Of a DNA stretch of 38,206 nt, positions 23,863 to 32,588 are shown in pieces. How positions within the stretch are numbered: position 1 is the first letter of the stretch; each line of letters opens with the position of its first letter. Source of the stretch: Streptomyces phaeoluteigriseus (GTDB taxonomy: Bacteria > Actinomycetota > Actinomycetes > Streptomycetales > Streptomycetaceae); contig NZ_MPOH02000022.1 in the NCBI RefSeq assembly GCF_001896135.2, positions 1 through 38,206 of the forward strand, given 5' to 3'. The notes beneath the pieces were generated by a model. It worked only from the letters and a program-made list of their open reading frames with translations. It did not search any database and was not told where the DNA came from. Position numbers and translations under genes: made by a program.

Positions 23863-24642
23863 TCACAGCCGCCGGACGCGCAGCACGCCGGTCAGCATCG
23901 GGAGGGTGAACCCGCAGTGGGCGGTCTCCGGTGTACTGGCGAGGTACGCGCGGATGCGGCCCAGCGTGGCCTCTCGTTCCTGTTCCGGCATGACCAGCAC
24001 TCCCGCGCGCGTCGCGATGGTCGCGACGAGGGAGTCGGCGGTGCGGGGCTGCCCGTGCGGGAACTCGGCCTGCTCCGGTGAGCCGAACCGGGCGGCCACG
24101 CCGGTCTTCGGAAGGTGCGCGTCGGCCGTCTCGGCCCGCCAGCCGGTGAGTGTGTCGCGCGGGCCGACGGCCGCGCTCCCGCCGACCCGTGCGAGCCCGG
24201 CAACCCACTCGACCCGGTCGTCCACGACGTTCCACAGCCCGGCCAGGATGCCGCCGGGTGCGAGGACCCTGGCGATCTCGGGTCCCGCGGCGGCCATGTC
24301 GAACCAGTGCATGGCGTTGCCGGCCAGTACGGCGTCGACGGACGCGTCCGGCAGCGGTATCGCCTCGGCGCTGCCCCGCAGGGCACGGACCGCGGGCAGC
24401 GCGCGGCGCAGCTCGGTCAGCATCGCCGGGTCGGGCTCGACCGCGGTGACGTCGGCACCCAGTGCGACCAACGCGGCCGTCAGCTTGCCCGTTCCCGCGC
24501 CGAGATCGAGCACGCGCGTGCCTGGCGCGGGTTCGAGCGCCCAGCGCGCGGCGGCCTGCGCGTAGTCCGGGCGGTGCTCGGCGTATGCGACTGCCGCCGT
24601 GCCGAACGACGAGGCGTGGAGGAGCCGTTCGTCCTTTTCCAT
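23863..24642 (-). CDS. Class I SAM-dependent methyltransferase
   Basis: The 259-residue protein has motif I VLDLGAGTGKLTAALV, an acidic residue in VTAVEPDPAML, GSAEAIPLPDASVDAV, and WFDMAAAGPEIARVLAPGGIL, typical of UbiE-like small-molecule methyltransferases. ATG 24642 is taken as start because the upstream in-frame sequence is arginine-rich and not protein-like. It is convergent with ACP 2. It may belong to the chromosome rather than the cluster, and the substrate is unknown. Confidence 0.85.
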   Translation of the reverse strand: MEKDERLLHASSFGTAAVAYAEHRPDYAQAAARWALEPAPGTRVLDLGAGTGKLTAALVALGADVTAVEPDPAMLTELRRALPAVRALRGSAEAIPLPDASVDAVLAGNAMHWFDMAAAGPEIARVLAPGGILAGLWNVVDDRVEWVAGLARVGGSAAVGPRDTLTGWRAETADAHLPKTGVAARFGSPEQAEFPHGQPRTADSLVATIATRAGVLVMPEQEREATLGRIRAYLASTPETAHCGFTLPMLTGVLRVRRL

Positions 24643-24902
24643 CCGGTTACCGTAGCGACGCAGCCGACGATCGACCACGCGCCTCACAGCTTCGATGACG
24701 CGCCGCCCACAGCGCTGCCGGCCTTGCGCCCTGACCGTTTCGGCCCGGGGTGGACACCGACGCCCGACGGCTTCCGACCACGCGAAGCGCCTTCGTCGAC
24801 TGGCCCGTCCGCTCACCGAACGGTCCGGCCTCGCCGCCCACCGGCAGGGGGTGGTGATCGAGGCCTAGTGTTCCGGCTCCGCGCGCGTGGACGTTCGCGT
24901 GG

Positions 24903-24966
24903 ACCGACGGACCGACGGACCGACGGACCGACGGTCGGGCGGTCGGGCGGTCGGGCGGTCGGGCGG
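24903..24966 (+). repeat. Two abutting 8-base tandem arrays (ACCGACGG x4, TCGGGCGG x4)
   Basis: Four exact copies of ACCGACGG (24903-24934) are followed without a gap by four exact copies of TCGGGCGG (24935-24966). The two units differ at three positions. The ends of the array are followed by ATGCGGACC. Confidence 0.95.
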
Positions 24967-25051
24967 ATGCGGACCGTCTGCCGGGAGGTGGACCGACGGT
25001 CGCGCGGATGCGGGCCGTATGCCGAGAGACCGAGCCGGAGGACTGGCCCCG

Positions 25052-25159
25052 ATGGATGCGGACGCACTGTTCCGGGCGGTCCGGGAGGACGCACGAGCGT
25101 CGGTGGAGCTGACCGATGCCGCCCTCGCCCTCCTGCCCGTTCGCCGCGGCGGAGGATGA
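25052..25159 (+). CDS. Possible 35-residue hypothetical peptide
   Basis: ATG 25052 is preceded by GGAGG at eleven bases and reads MDADALFRAVREDARASVEL to a stop at 25159. It is amphipathic and protein-like but very short, and could be a fragment of a larger lost gene. No family is recognised. Confidence 0.3.
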   Translation: MDADALFRAVREDARASVELTDAALALLPVRRGGG

Positions 25160-25308
25160 ACTCCGGGCCCGTCACGGGCGTTCCGCGCCGACGGCTCAGG
25201 CATGGGCGGGGTAGTGCCGTTCCGCGCCCCGAAGGCGTCGACCCGGGAGCGGAGACCCGTCCCGACTCTCGGCCGCCCACTGTCACACCTCCGTCATACG
25301 CTTCCGCC

Positions 25309-25713
25309 ATGAGCGTCTCTCTCTACTACAACGCGCACCGCGCGACACCGCTGACCGAAGCCGAGTCGGCCTCGGTCGCGCGCGTCGTCGCCGCGCACAC
25401 GGCGTCGTCTCCGTACGACGACGAGGAAGGCCTGTTCCTGTACGACGGACGCACGGCCGGGCCGGAGGAGATCGTCGCCGGGTCCACCAAGATGCCGCTC
25501 GATCCCGGCCGTCTGATGCCGGTGGTCGCCCATGTGCTGAATGCCGTGACGGAGTTGCGCCGGGCCGTGCCGGATGCCGGATGGCGCGTGCACATGGACG
25601 ACCTGGACGTCCCGTGGGACGAGGCCGAGGGATACACCCTGCCCGGGATGCGCGACCCGGACCTGATCGCGGAACTCGCGGCGGTCCACGACGAGGGCAG
25701 GGCGCAGGGATGA
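25309..25713 (+). CDS. Hypothetical protein (134 aa)
   Basis: The protein runs from MSVSLYYNAHRATPLTEAES to HDEGRAQG. It is acidic, soluble in appearance, and has no signal peptide or membrane segment. The frame has strong third-position GC and is followed by a gene starting within its stop (ATGA), so the two form a pair. I do not recognise the family. A phage-associated or conserved Streptomyces protein is possible. Confidence 0.75.
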   Translation: MSVSLYYNAHRATPLTEAESASVARVVAAHTASSPYDDEEGLFLYDGRTAGPEEIVAGSTKMPLDPGRLMPVVAHVLNAVTELRRAVPDAGWRVHMDDLDVPWDEAEGYTLPGMRDPDLIAELAAVHDEGRAQG

Positions 25714-26006
25714 GGGAGGCGAACCCGGTCGAGGCCGCGGACGCCCTGCCGGTCACGCCGGAGCAGCGGCGCCTCGTGGAGTTCGGCGAGGAGTTGTACC
25801 GTCGCATCGCTCCGGACGCCGATCTCGGTCACGTCCTGCTGCCGGAGGACGATGCGGTGGCCGTCGTTCACCGTGTGCGGGGCGGTGGGACGATCCTCGT
25901 GGCCGCCGACCGGTCGGTTCTCTTCTTCGGCTCGGCACTCGACATCAGTGCCGCCCTGGTCGACTTCCGGGCCGGCCGGCGCACCCCCGTGGAACAGTTC
26001 CGGTAG
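25710..26006 (+). CDS. Hypothetical protein (98 aa), coupled to the preceding gene
   Basis: ATG 25710 overlaps the upstream stop. The protein has a helical acidic first half (TPEQRRLVEFGEELYRRIAP) and a beta-rich second half (VAVVHRVRGGGTILVAADRSVLFFGSAL). No catalytic motif or membrane segment is seen and the family is not recognised. The coupling suggests it works with the 134-residue protein. Confidence 0.75.
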   Translation: MREANPVEAADALPVTPEQRRLVEFGEELYRRIAPDADLGHVLLPEDDAVAVVHRVRGGGTILVAADRSVLFFGSALDISAALVDFRAGRRTPVEQFR

Positions 26007-26011
26007 CGCCC

Positions 26012-26041
26012 CGGCCGCCGGGAGCCACAGGCGGGCGGCCG
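26012..26041. terminator. GC-rich hairpin between convergent genes
   Basis: CGGCCGCC (26012-26019) pairs with GGCGGCCG (26034-26041) around a 14-base loop. There is no T-tract, as is common for high-GC actinomycete terminators. It lies between the ends of the 98-residue gene and the VOC gene and could serve both. Confidence 0.5.
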
Positions 26042-26070
26042 GCCGAGGACGGGGTTGTTCGTCTTTGTCG

Positions 26071-26418
26071 TCAGCGGTGGCTCAGCACATTGACGACTCG
26101 GCCGTTGGGGTCGCGGACGAAGAACCGCCGCACACCCCATTCCTCGTCCCGCAAGGGGTGCACGATCTCCGCGCCGCTGTCCCGCATGACCGCGTACGCC
26201 GCGTCCACGTCGTCCACCTCCACGCTCATGTCCGGTGTGACCGGAGCGGTCCTGTCACCGGTCATGAAGCTGACCTGGGCCGCCGGGGTGGACGGCGAGG
26301 CAAGCGTCATGATCCAGCCGAGGTCCATGACCTCCTCGAAGCCCAACAGGCCGTAGAAGTCCCGGTTGCCCTGCATCGCGTCCGACTGGACGACTGGCAT
26401 GACACGGCGAACGGTCAT
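26071..26418 (-). CDS. VOC-superfamily (glyoxalase/bleomycin-resistance fold) protein
   Basis: From ATG 26418 the protein has 115 residues in the paired beta-alpha-beta-beta-beta pattern of the VOC fold: VMPVVQSDAMQGNRDFYGLLGFEEV at the start, SVEVDDVDAAYAVMRDSGAEIV in the middle, and RFFVRDPNGRVVNVLSHR at the end with the final metal-ligand-like region. Single-module VOC proteins are dimers that bind small molecules or metals. Mitomycin producers use a VOC-fold drug-binding resistance protein, but this gene is outside the cluster and resembles generic glyoxalase-like proteins. Confidence 0.82.
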   Translation of the reverse strand: MTVRRVMPVVQSDAMQGNRDFYGLLGFEEVMDLGWIMTLASPSTPAAQVSFMTGDRTAPVTPDMSVEVDDVDAAYAVMRDSGAEIVHPLRDEEWGVRRFFVRDPNGRVVNVLSHR

Positions 26419-27052
26419 CGACGGCTCCCTGTGCGTTGTGACGTGTCTGCTGCACTCACCGGAAGTCCTACCCCACATCCGCACTTGCCCGCTCGCGGCT
26501 TGCCGAGCGCGAAGTGGTCGGAGGCGTCGCGGTCGGTGGCTCCACCGTCGGTGGCGTCACGGCCGGGAACCGCCCACACCGCGCACTCGCCACCCCGACT
26601 CCTCCAGCAACCGGCGTCGGTCAGTCCCGACGCCTTCTCGTCGTAGTGCTTCGCAGCCTCCGCCGGCCACCCTGACCGTCGCCATCGGTCGGATCAACTT
26701 CTTCATCGCCTTGGCCATCATCGGCAAGCCGCGGCCGGTCAGCTCCCTCGCGGACGAGCGGTGCGGCGTACAGCTCGTTAGGGACGCGCTCCTTCCCGCG
26801 GCGGGCGGGCTGGACGGTGGCCTCCACCAAGGTGAGGGGGCCCGCTCGGCATCCGGGGCGATGAGCATGACGGGCTCAGTCAGATGTGGTGGAGGTCGAT
26901 GGGCCGACGTCCGGGGCCGCCACAGTGCGATCTGCCGGCCGCAAGGTGCCTGCACCGCGGAACGCGCCTGGTCCGCCCCGCCCCCCGCGGCGAACAGGAA
27001 CTCGCCGGCCTGCTCGCCTGGCCCGGCGCGCCGACGCGTTCCCCTGCAACCG
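26419..27052. other. Stretch without a confident gene, possible degraded coding remnants
   Basis: On the minus strand around 26620-26800, protein-like pieces appear in different frames (VEATVQPARRGKERVPNELY, then GRGLPMMAKAMKKLIRPMATV). This suggests a decayed or frameshifted gene, but I recognise no family and no inverted repeats marking an insertion sequence. Confidence 0.35.
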
Positions 27053-27376
27053 TCAGCGCACGAAGACAGAGGGGCCGGCGCCTGTGTCGTCGACGAGGCA
27101 GAGGACCAAGGCGATCAGCCCCGCGATGACCAGGACGATGGCCAGGCAGCACGGGATCTGGGACGGGGCGTTGAGGGGTGGGCCGGCCGCGACCTGCGGG
27201 GCTGCTCGCCGTACGTCACCGGCGTGGTAGTAGACCTTACCGGCCATGCCCGTGGTGGTGTTCCAAGTCTCGCTCCTTGAGCGGACGTTGTGTGCCAGTG
27301 CGGTGCCGTGGACCCAGCGGACCCCCGGCCAGACCTCCCTGACTTGACGTTCCGTCAGCCACTCCGGTTCTTCCAT
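27053..27376 (-). CDS. Hypothetical protein with one C-terminal membrane segment
   Basis: From ATG 27376 the protein has 107 residues: MEEPEWLTERQVREVWPGVRW, a hydrophilic middle (TTTGMAGKVYYHAGDVRRAA), and a hydrophobic stretch PCCLAIVLVIAGLIALVLCL near the C-terminus, consistent with a tail-anchored small protein. No family is recognised. High GC3 and the clean start support it moderately. Confidence 0.55.
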   Translation of the reverse strand: MEEPEWLTERQVREVWPGVRWVHGTALAHNVRSRSETWNTTTGMAGKVYYHAGDVRRAAPQVAAGPPLNAPSQIPCCLAIVLVIAGLIALVLCLVDDTGAGPSVFVR

Positions 27377-27480
27377 GCTCACCCTCCCCCGGTCATCCCC
27401 CACATGGGGGTACGGGGAGAGGGCTGTCAAGCATGTTCCCGCGGCGCCGGTGCGGCTGGTGCGTCCTCAACCCGCCTGGG

Positions 27481-28422
27481 TCAGAGCGCGGCATCCAGGC
27501 GTTCGCGCTGCCCGGCCTCCAACTTCAGTGACACTCCGGCGACCGCCTCGTCCAGTTGCCGGACCGAGCTGACGCCGACGATCGGCGTGGCGGCGGGGTT
27601 CCCTCCGGTCAGCCACGCCAGCACCACCCGGTTGCGGTTCGTACCGGTCTCGGTGGCGACCTCGTCGAGCACCGCGAGGCGGCGGGCGGTGCCGGGGTGG
27701 TCGTACTCCGTCGGCAGCGGCTTGTCCGCGCGGGTGTAACGGCCGCTCAGCAGTGGCGTGTACGCCCACAGCTCCAGGTCCGGGTGGTGCTCCAGGTAGT
27801 GCAGCACCTCGTCGGTGACAGCACCGAACCGGTGCACCACGCTGGGCCCGGTCCCCGGCCGCGGTTGCAGGTACGTGTGGTGCTGCTGCACGGCGGTGAA
27901 GCCGGCAGTTCCGTGCGCCCGCGCCATCCGCCTCGCCCGCTCAACCTGCCAGACGGGGTAGTTGGAGCATCCGAGCCGGCCGACCGTCCCCGCGGACAGC
28001 AGCTCGCCGAAGGCGGCGACGGTCTCTTCCAGCGGCGTGTCCGGATCGGGCTTGTGGGCCCAGTACAACTCGACGTGGTCCGTGCCGAGTCGGCGGAGGC
28101 TTGCCTCGATCCCCTTCCTGATCGCCCCGGCCGACAGGCCTTCGGCCGACTCCGGGAATCGTCCGGCCACGGTCGGCTCGCAGCCCACCTTGGTGCTGAT
28201 CCTCACGCGGTCACGGACGCCCGGGCGGCGTGCCAGCCAGCGTCCGAGCAACGTCTCACTCTGCCCGCCGAAGCCCGTCGGATCGGCCCAGAACGCATAG
28301 CAGTTGGCGGTGTCGATCCAGACACCGCCGGCGCCCACGAAGCGGTCCAGGAGTTCGAACGATCGGCGCTCGTCCAGAGCCGTGCCGAACAGCATGGCCC
28401 CAAGGGCCAGGTTCTCGATCAT
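27481..28422 (-). CDS. Aldo/keto reductase family protein
   Basis: The 313-residue protein from ATG 28422 has the AKR pattern: LALGAMLFGTALDERRSFELL, the catalytic IDTANCYAFWADP (Asp, and Tyr50-like), Lys in ISTKVG, VELYWAHKPDPDTPLEE with the catalytic His region, GCSNYPVWQVERA, and NRVVLAWLTGG. It is divergent from the MocR-type regulator, whose start lies 46 bases away, so it is a likely regulatory target. The substrate is unknown. Confidence 0.9.
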   Translation of the reverse strand: MIENLALGAMLFGTALDERRSFELLDRFVGAGGVWIDTANCYAFWADPTGFGGQSETLLGRWLARRPGVRDRVRISTKVGCEPTVAGRFPESAEGLSAGAIRKGIEASLRRLGTDHVELYWAHKPDPDTPLEETVAAFGELLSAGTVGRLGCSNYPVWQVERARRMARAHGTAGFTAVQQHHTYLQPRPGTGPSVVHRFGAVTDEVLHYLEHHPDLELWAYTPLLSGRYTRADKPLPTEYDHPGTARRLAVLDEVATETGTNRNRVVLAWLTGGNPAATPIVGVSSVRQLDEAVAGVSLKLEAGQRERLDAAL

Positions 28423-28454
28423 GTCCCTCACGCTAGACGGATTCGGATCGGCGG

Positions 28455-28460
28455 TACGCT
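28455..28460 (+). promoter_or_regulatory. Candidate -10 box (TACGCT) of a leaderless regulator transcript
   Basis: TACGCT ends eight bases before GTG 28469, so transcription would begin at or next to the start codon. The 46-base gap shared with the aldo/keto reductase gene leaves little space for a leader or a ribosome site, and none is visible. Confidence 0.4.
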
Positions 28461-28468
28461 CCAATCTT

Positions 28469-29920
28469 GTGGCTGTTTCCCGGACCAATCTCGCGTGGGC
28501 GACACTGCTCGACGTCGGTCCCGCGGAGGGTGGGCGGCGTCGCCTTCACGATCGCCTGGCTCACGCGCTGCGCGCCGCGATCCGGGACGGTCGGCTGGTG
28601 GAGGGCGCCGCCGTGCCCCCGAGCCGAGCGCTCGCCGAGGAACTCGGCTGCTCCCGCTGGGCCGTGACCGAGGCGTACGGGCAACTCGTCGCGGAGGGTT
28701 ACCTCTCCGCCCGGGTCGGTTCCGCCACGCGTGTCTCGTGGATACCGGAGGCCGCGCCGCCCGCGCCTCGCGTGCCGCGCGAACCGGCGCGGCCACCGAT
28801 CCGGTACGACCTCGCTCCCGGCCTGCCCGACCTGCGGGCGTTTCCCCGCCGCCGCTGGGCGGACGCCGTGCGGGCGGTCACCGGCTCGGCCGTCCACTAC
28901 GACCTCGGTCTGCCCGACCCCGACGGGCACGCGGTGCTGCGTGACACCGTCGCGCAGTACCTGCGACGCTCACGCGGCGCGGACACCCGCGCCGCCTCCG
29001 TGTCCGTGTGCGCCGGCGTCACCGACGCCCTGGTCCGCACCTGCCGGGCGCTGCGCGCCGAGGGGATCGCCGACCTGGCCGTGGAACAGCCGGGGTGGCG
29101 GCGGCTGCGGGACGCCGCGACGAGTGCCGGCCTGCGCGTGCACCCGGTGCCCGTGGACCAGGACGGCCTCCGCGTCGACCACCTCGTGCGGACGCCCGCG
29201 CGGGCCGTCGTCGTCGGCGCGGCGCACCAGTTCCCCACCGGCACGGTGCTGTCCCCGGCCCGCCGTTCACGTCTGGTGCGCTGGGCCCGCGACGTGGACG
29301 GGTTCGTCATCGAGGACGACTACGACGCCGAGTTCCGCTACGACGGCCACCCGGTCGCCGTCATGCAAGGGATGGACCCCGGCCGCGTCTTCCTCCTCGG
29401 CTCGGTCAGCAAGACGCTGTCGCCGGCCCTCGGCCTGGGCTGGCTGGTCGCGCCCGCCGCGATGACCCCGGCGCTGCGGGAAGCGAACATCGTCGCCGCC
29501 GCCCCGCCGGTACTGGACCAACTCGCGCTCGCCACCTTCATCGACCGCGGATGGTACGACGCCCACCTGCGCGCGGCACGGCGTCGGTTCCGTTCCCGCC
29601 GCGACCTGCTGGTCCAAACCCTCGAGGCCGAGGTACCGGAAGGTCGCGTCGCCGGTACCGCCGCCGGACTGCACATCCTGCTGCACCTGCCGGACGGCGC
29701 CGACAGCCGCGGGACGGTCCACGCGGCGGCCGCCGCCGGGCTGCGCGTGGCGGACCTCGACGACTATCGCCCGAATAGGTCGGCCGAACGTGCGCTCGTC
29801 CTCGGGTACGGCAACATCAGCGACACCGAGATCCCCCCGGCCGTCACGCTCCTGCGGGAAGCGCTGCGGTCACCGACCGTGACGTCGCCCACACCTGCCA
29901 GGCAGGTAGGCGGGTCCTGA
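28469..29920 (+). CDS. MocR/PdxR-type transcriptional regulator (GntR domain fused to aminotransferase fold)
   Basis: The 483-residue protein has an N-terminal GntR winged helix (about 20-90: LHDRLAHALRAAIRDG, PPSRALAEELGCSRWAVTEAYGQLVAEGYLSARVGS). A class I aminotransferase-like domain follows, with VIEDDYDAEFRYDG and the PLP Lys in GSVSKTLSPALGLGWLV. MocR regulators sense PLP or an amino compound and often control the divergent gene, here the aldo/keto reductase. GTG 28469 is chosen from the leaderless-type promoter and the start of the conserved domain. Confidence 0.9.
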   Translation: MAVSRTNLAWATLLDVGPAEGGRRRLHDRLAHALRAAIRDGRLVEGAAVPPSRALAEELGCSRWAVTEAYGQLVAEGYLSARVGSATRVSWIPEAAPPAPRVPREPARPPIRYDLAPGLPDLRAFPRRRWADAVRAVTGSAVHYDLGLPDPDGHAVLRDTVAQYLRRSRGADTRAASVSVCAGVTDALVRTCRALRAEGIADLAVEQPGWRRLRDAATSAGLRVHPVPVDQDGLRVDHLVRTPARAVVVGAAHQFPTGTVLSPARRSRLVRWARDVDGFVIEDDYDAEFRYDGHPVAVMQGMDPGRVFLLGSVSKTLSPALGLGWLVAPAAMTPALREANIVAAAPPVLDQLALATFIDRGWYDAHLRAARRRFRSRRDLLVQTLEAEVPEGRVAGTAAGLHILLHLPDGADSRGTVHAAAAAGLRVADLDDYRPNRSAERALVLGYGNISDTEIPPAVTLLREALRSPTVTSPTPARQVGGS

Positions 29921-30167
29921 CGACCGCCGGCGTCAGGCCACGGGTGGCCGACTCGCCGGAGCGGACTGACCTGGCGTTTTGTCCAGTACCCAGCGCCCGC
30001 GCTGGTCCCTTACGGCCCCGCGGGTTCAGCCCAGCCATGTCACTCACAGCAGGCTGAAGGCTGCCCCTCCTCGCCGGTGGATCACTCGCGTGGGCGACGT
30101 CGGAAGCGGCCAGGGATGTCTCGTCCGGTTGCGGAAAGACGTATGAGCGACCAGTCAGGAGGTTGTC

Positions 30168-31340
30168 GTGCCGGATACGTTCGCTTTGGGAGAGGTCCTC
30201 GCGGCTGCTGAGGATGCCGCGCCGATGGACTCCGTCGACGTCGTCGCACGAAACGTGCAGAAGCGCTTCGGGGCAGTCTCGGTTTCGTTTCTGTTCCTGG
30301 ACTTCGTAGGCCAGGAACTCGTGCGGCTCACCGCTGCCGACGACGCCGAAGCCGGCGGCACCAGCCCCGTGCGCATCCCCTTGCGGGGCAGCATCTACCA
30401 ACTGGTTCTGCGTGATCAACGACTGCACCAGGAGCAGGACGCCGAGGGCCGGCAGCGGGTCATCGCTCCGGTCACCAACCGTGGCGACTGCATCGGTGTC
30501 CTCGAGATGACACTTCCCCACATCGACCGGGAGGTGCTGCGACACGTGGCGGAGGCTGCCCACGCTCTCGCGTACATCATCGTCACGGACCGTCGCTTCA
30601 CGGACGCCTACCAGTGGGGGCAGCGCACCACTCCCCTGACGCTCGCCGCGGAGATCCAGCACCAGCTGCTTCCCTCCGCGTCCTGCTGCGAAGCTCCCCA
30701 GTTCACCATCGCCTGCGCACTCGTACCCGCGGACGACATCGGTGGCGACACCTATGACTACAGCCTGGACCGCGACGCCCTGCACCTGTCGCTGACCGAC
30801 GCCATGGGCCACGACGTCGACTCGGCACTGCTGGCCACACTTCTGCTCGGCGCCCTGCGCGGCGCCCGGCGCACGGGATGCAACGTCGCCGAGCAAGCAC
30901 GTCAGGCCCACCAGGCGCTGCTCGCCCACGGGCGCGGCGCCATGGCAACCGGGCTACTGCTCTGCGTCGACCTCGCGCAGGCTCGCGTCGAACTCATCAA
31001 TGCCGGTCATCCCTGGCCCCTGCGCCTGCGTGACGGCGTCGTGCAGGAGATCCCTCTCTCCATCAACCTGCCCTTCGGCGTCCCCTCACCGATCCCCTAC
31101 CGCGTCCAGGAATTCGACCTGCGCCCCGGGGACCGGCTCATCCTGCTCACCGACGGCATGCAGGACCGGGAAGCGGCCACAGCCGACCTGGCCGGACTGC
31201 TTCGCCAGACTCGCCACCTACACCCGAGACAGACGGTCCAAGCTCTGACGGAGGCGGTGAAGGACGCCTGCAACGGCCGTCCCCGGGACGACGCCAGCGT
31301 CATCTGCCTGGACTGGCACGGCCAGATCGGCGGCCGCTAG
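30168..31340 (+). CDS. PP2C/SpoIIE-type serine phosphatase with N-terminal GAF-like sensor
   Basis: The 390-residue protein starts at GTG 30168 after AGGAGG at five bases. Residues about 15-150 resemble a GAF domain, and residues about 160-385 a SpoIIE phosphatase: LAAEIQHQLLP, the metal site VPADDIGGDTYDY, DAMGHDVDSALLATLLL, INAGHPWPLRLRDG, and DRLILLTDGMQDRE with DDASVI. These features mark anti-sigma-factor-antagonist phosphatases, which are numerous in Streptomyces. There is no membrane segment, so it is cytoplasmic. No partner kinase or antagonist lies next to it. Confidence 0.92.
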   Translation: MPDTFALGEVLAAAEDAAPMDSVDVVARNVQKRFGAVSVSFLFLDFVGQELVRLTAADDAEAGGTSPVRIPLRGSIYQLVLRDQRLHQEQDAEGRQRVIAPVTNRGDCIGVLEMTLPHIDREVLRHVAEAAHALAYIIVTDRRFTDAYQWGQRTTPLTLAAEIQHQLLPSASCCEAPQFTIACALVPADDIGGDTYDYSLDRDALHLSLTDAMGHDVDSALLATLLLGALRGARRTGCNVAEQARQAHQALLAHGRGAMATGLLLCVDLAQARVELINAGHPWPLRLRDGVVQEIPLSINLPFGVPSPIPYRVQEFDLRPGDRLILLTDGMQDREAATADLAGLLRQTRHLHPRQTVQALTEAVKDACNGRPRDDASVICLDWHGQIGGR

Positions 31341-31355
31341 CCGCCGCACGCGGCT
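31339..31355. terminator. Short hairpin at the phosphatase gene end
   Basis: AGCCGC pairs with GCGGCT around a five-base loop directly at the stop codon, and a second palindromic element (CACGGCACCGTG) follows. A terminator role is plausible; no T-tract is present. Confidence 0.35.
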
Positions 31356-31697
31356 TCCGCACGGCACCGTGTGCCCCTCCCGCGTCAACAGCAGGCCGGA
31401 CGCATGTCGGCGCGCGCGGCCCCGCCCCATCGCGAGGAACACCGCGCTGGAGACCACCGACCCGGCAGGCCGTCTCACCGGCCCGTTCGTCTCTACGTGG
31501 GCCGCGCCGATTTCGGCCTGGCGGGGGGAGCGCCCGCCTGAAGTGTCTCGTGGCCGGCATGAGCGTACGGTTGCCAGAGGCGCAGAGGGCTGCCCTCTGC
31601 ACAGGGAGAGGCCCGCTCCGGCATGCCGGAGCACGCCCTCCTTCCTCGCGGCGCACGCTCCCCGCGGACCTCGCTGATCAAGCGGAAGGTTTCAGTC
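31356..31697. other. Intergenic stretch, no gene seen
   Basis: No protein-like frame with a plausible start is visible on either strand. It should contain the promoter of the following hydrolase gene, but I cannot place it with confidence. Confidence 0.5.
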
Positions 31698-32528
31698 ATG
31701 GGCACAGTCACCATCGACGACGGCACGGCCATCTTCTACAAGGACTGGGGTCCCCGCGACGGTCAACCGATCGTCTTCCACCATGGTTGGCCACTGAGCG
31801 CCGACGACTGGGACACCCAGATGCTGTTCTTCCTGCAGCACGGCTACCGGGTGATCGCCCACGATCGCCGCGGCCACGGCCGCTCCTCGCAGACGGCGAC
31901 CGGCCACGACATGGACACCTACGCCTCCGACGTGGCCGCCCTGACCGACGCGCTCGACCTGCGGGACGCCGTCCACATCGGGCACTCGACGGGCGGCGGT
32001 GAGGTCGCGCGCTACGTCGCCCGCGCCACACCGGGCCGCGTGGCGAAGGCCGTGCTCGTCAGCGCGGTGACGCCGGTCATGGTGAAGTCGGACTCCAACC
32101 CCGGCGGACTGCCGATCGAGACGTTCGACGGGTTCCGTGCGGCCCTCGCGGCCAATCGCTCGCAGTTCTACGTCGAGGTCCCTTCGGGCCCGTTCTACGG
32201 CTTCAACCGGCCCGGCGCGAAGGTGTCACAGGGGCTGATAGACAACTGGTGGCGACAAGGGATGATGGGCGGCGCCAACGCCCACTACGAATGCATCAAG
32301 GCGTTCTCCGAGACGGACTTCAACGAGGATCTCCAGCAGATCGACGTCCCCGTCCTCGTCGCTCACGGCACCGACGACCAGATCGTTCCCTATGCGGACG
32401 CGGCGCCTCTGTCCGTCAAGGTGCTGAGCGACGGAACGCTGAAGAGCTACGAGGGCCTGCCCCACGGGATGCTGTCGACCCACCCCGAGGTCGTCAACCC
32501 CGACATCCTCGCGTTCGTGCGGTCCTAG
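31698..32528 (+). CDS. Alpha/beta hydrolase, non-heme chloroperoxidase type
   Basis: The 276-residue protein from ATG 31698 (GAAGG upstream) has FHHGWPLSADDWDTQM, VIAHDRRGHGRS, nucleophile elbow IGHSTGGGEVARYVAR, the acid in VLVAHGTDDQIVP and the His in GLPHGMLSTHP. The GHSTGGGE elbow and the DRRGHGRS strand are typical of cofactor-free haloperoxidase/perhydrolase-type esterases. It stands alone. The natural substrate is unknown. Confidence 0.92.
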   Translation: MGTVTIDDGTAIFYKDWGPRDGQPIVFHHGWPLSADDWDTQMLFFLQHGYRVIAHDRRGHGRSSQTATGHDMDTYASDVAALTDALDLRDAVHIGHSTGGGEVARYVARATPGRVAKAVLVSAVTPVMVKSDSNPGGLPIETFDGFRAALAANRSQFYVEVPSGPFYGFNRPGAKVSQGLIDNWWRQGMMGGANAHYECIKAFSETDFNEDLQQIDVPVLVAHGTDDQIVPYADAAPLSVKVLSDGTLKSYEGLPHGMLSTHPEVVNPDILAFVRS

Positions 32529-32588
32529 GTCACTCCTGACCGCTGCCGACACCGGACGGAAGGCCGGCCGGGCGGAGGCGCGGGGGCT

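Larger units (their letters stand above)
24643..25308. other. Gene-poor stretch with octamer repeats
   Basis: No convincing long gene is seen in these 666 bases. They contain the 8-base tandem repeat at 24903-24966, a related copy (ACCGACGG next to TCGCGCGG) around 24992, and the short ORF at 25052-25159. Confidence 0.6.

Noticed and set aside
26620..26800. Insertion-sequence transposase fragment
   Set aside because: Protein-like pieces occur, but no transposase motif, inverted repeats or target duplication could be seen.
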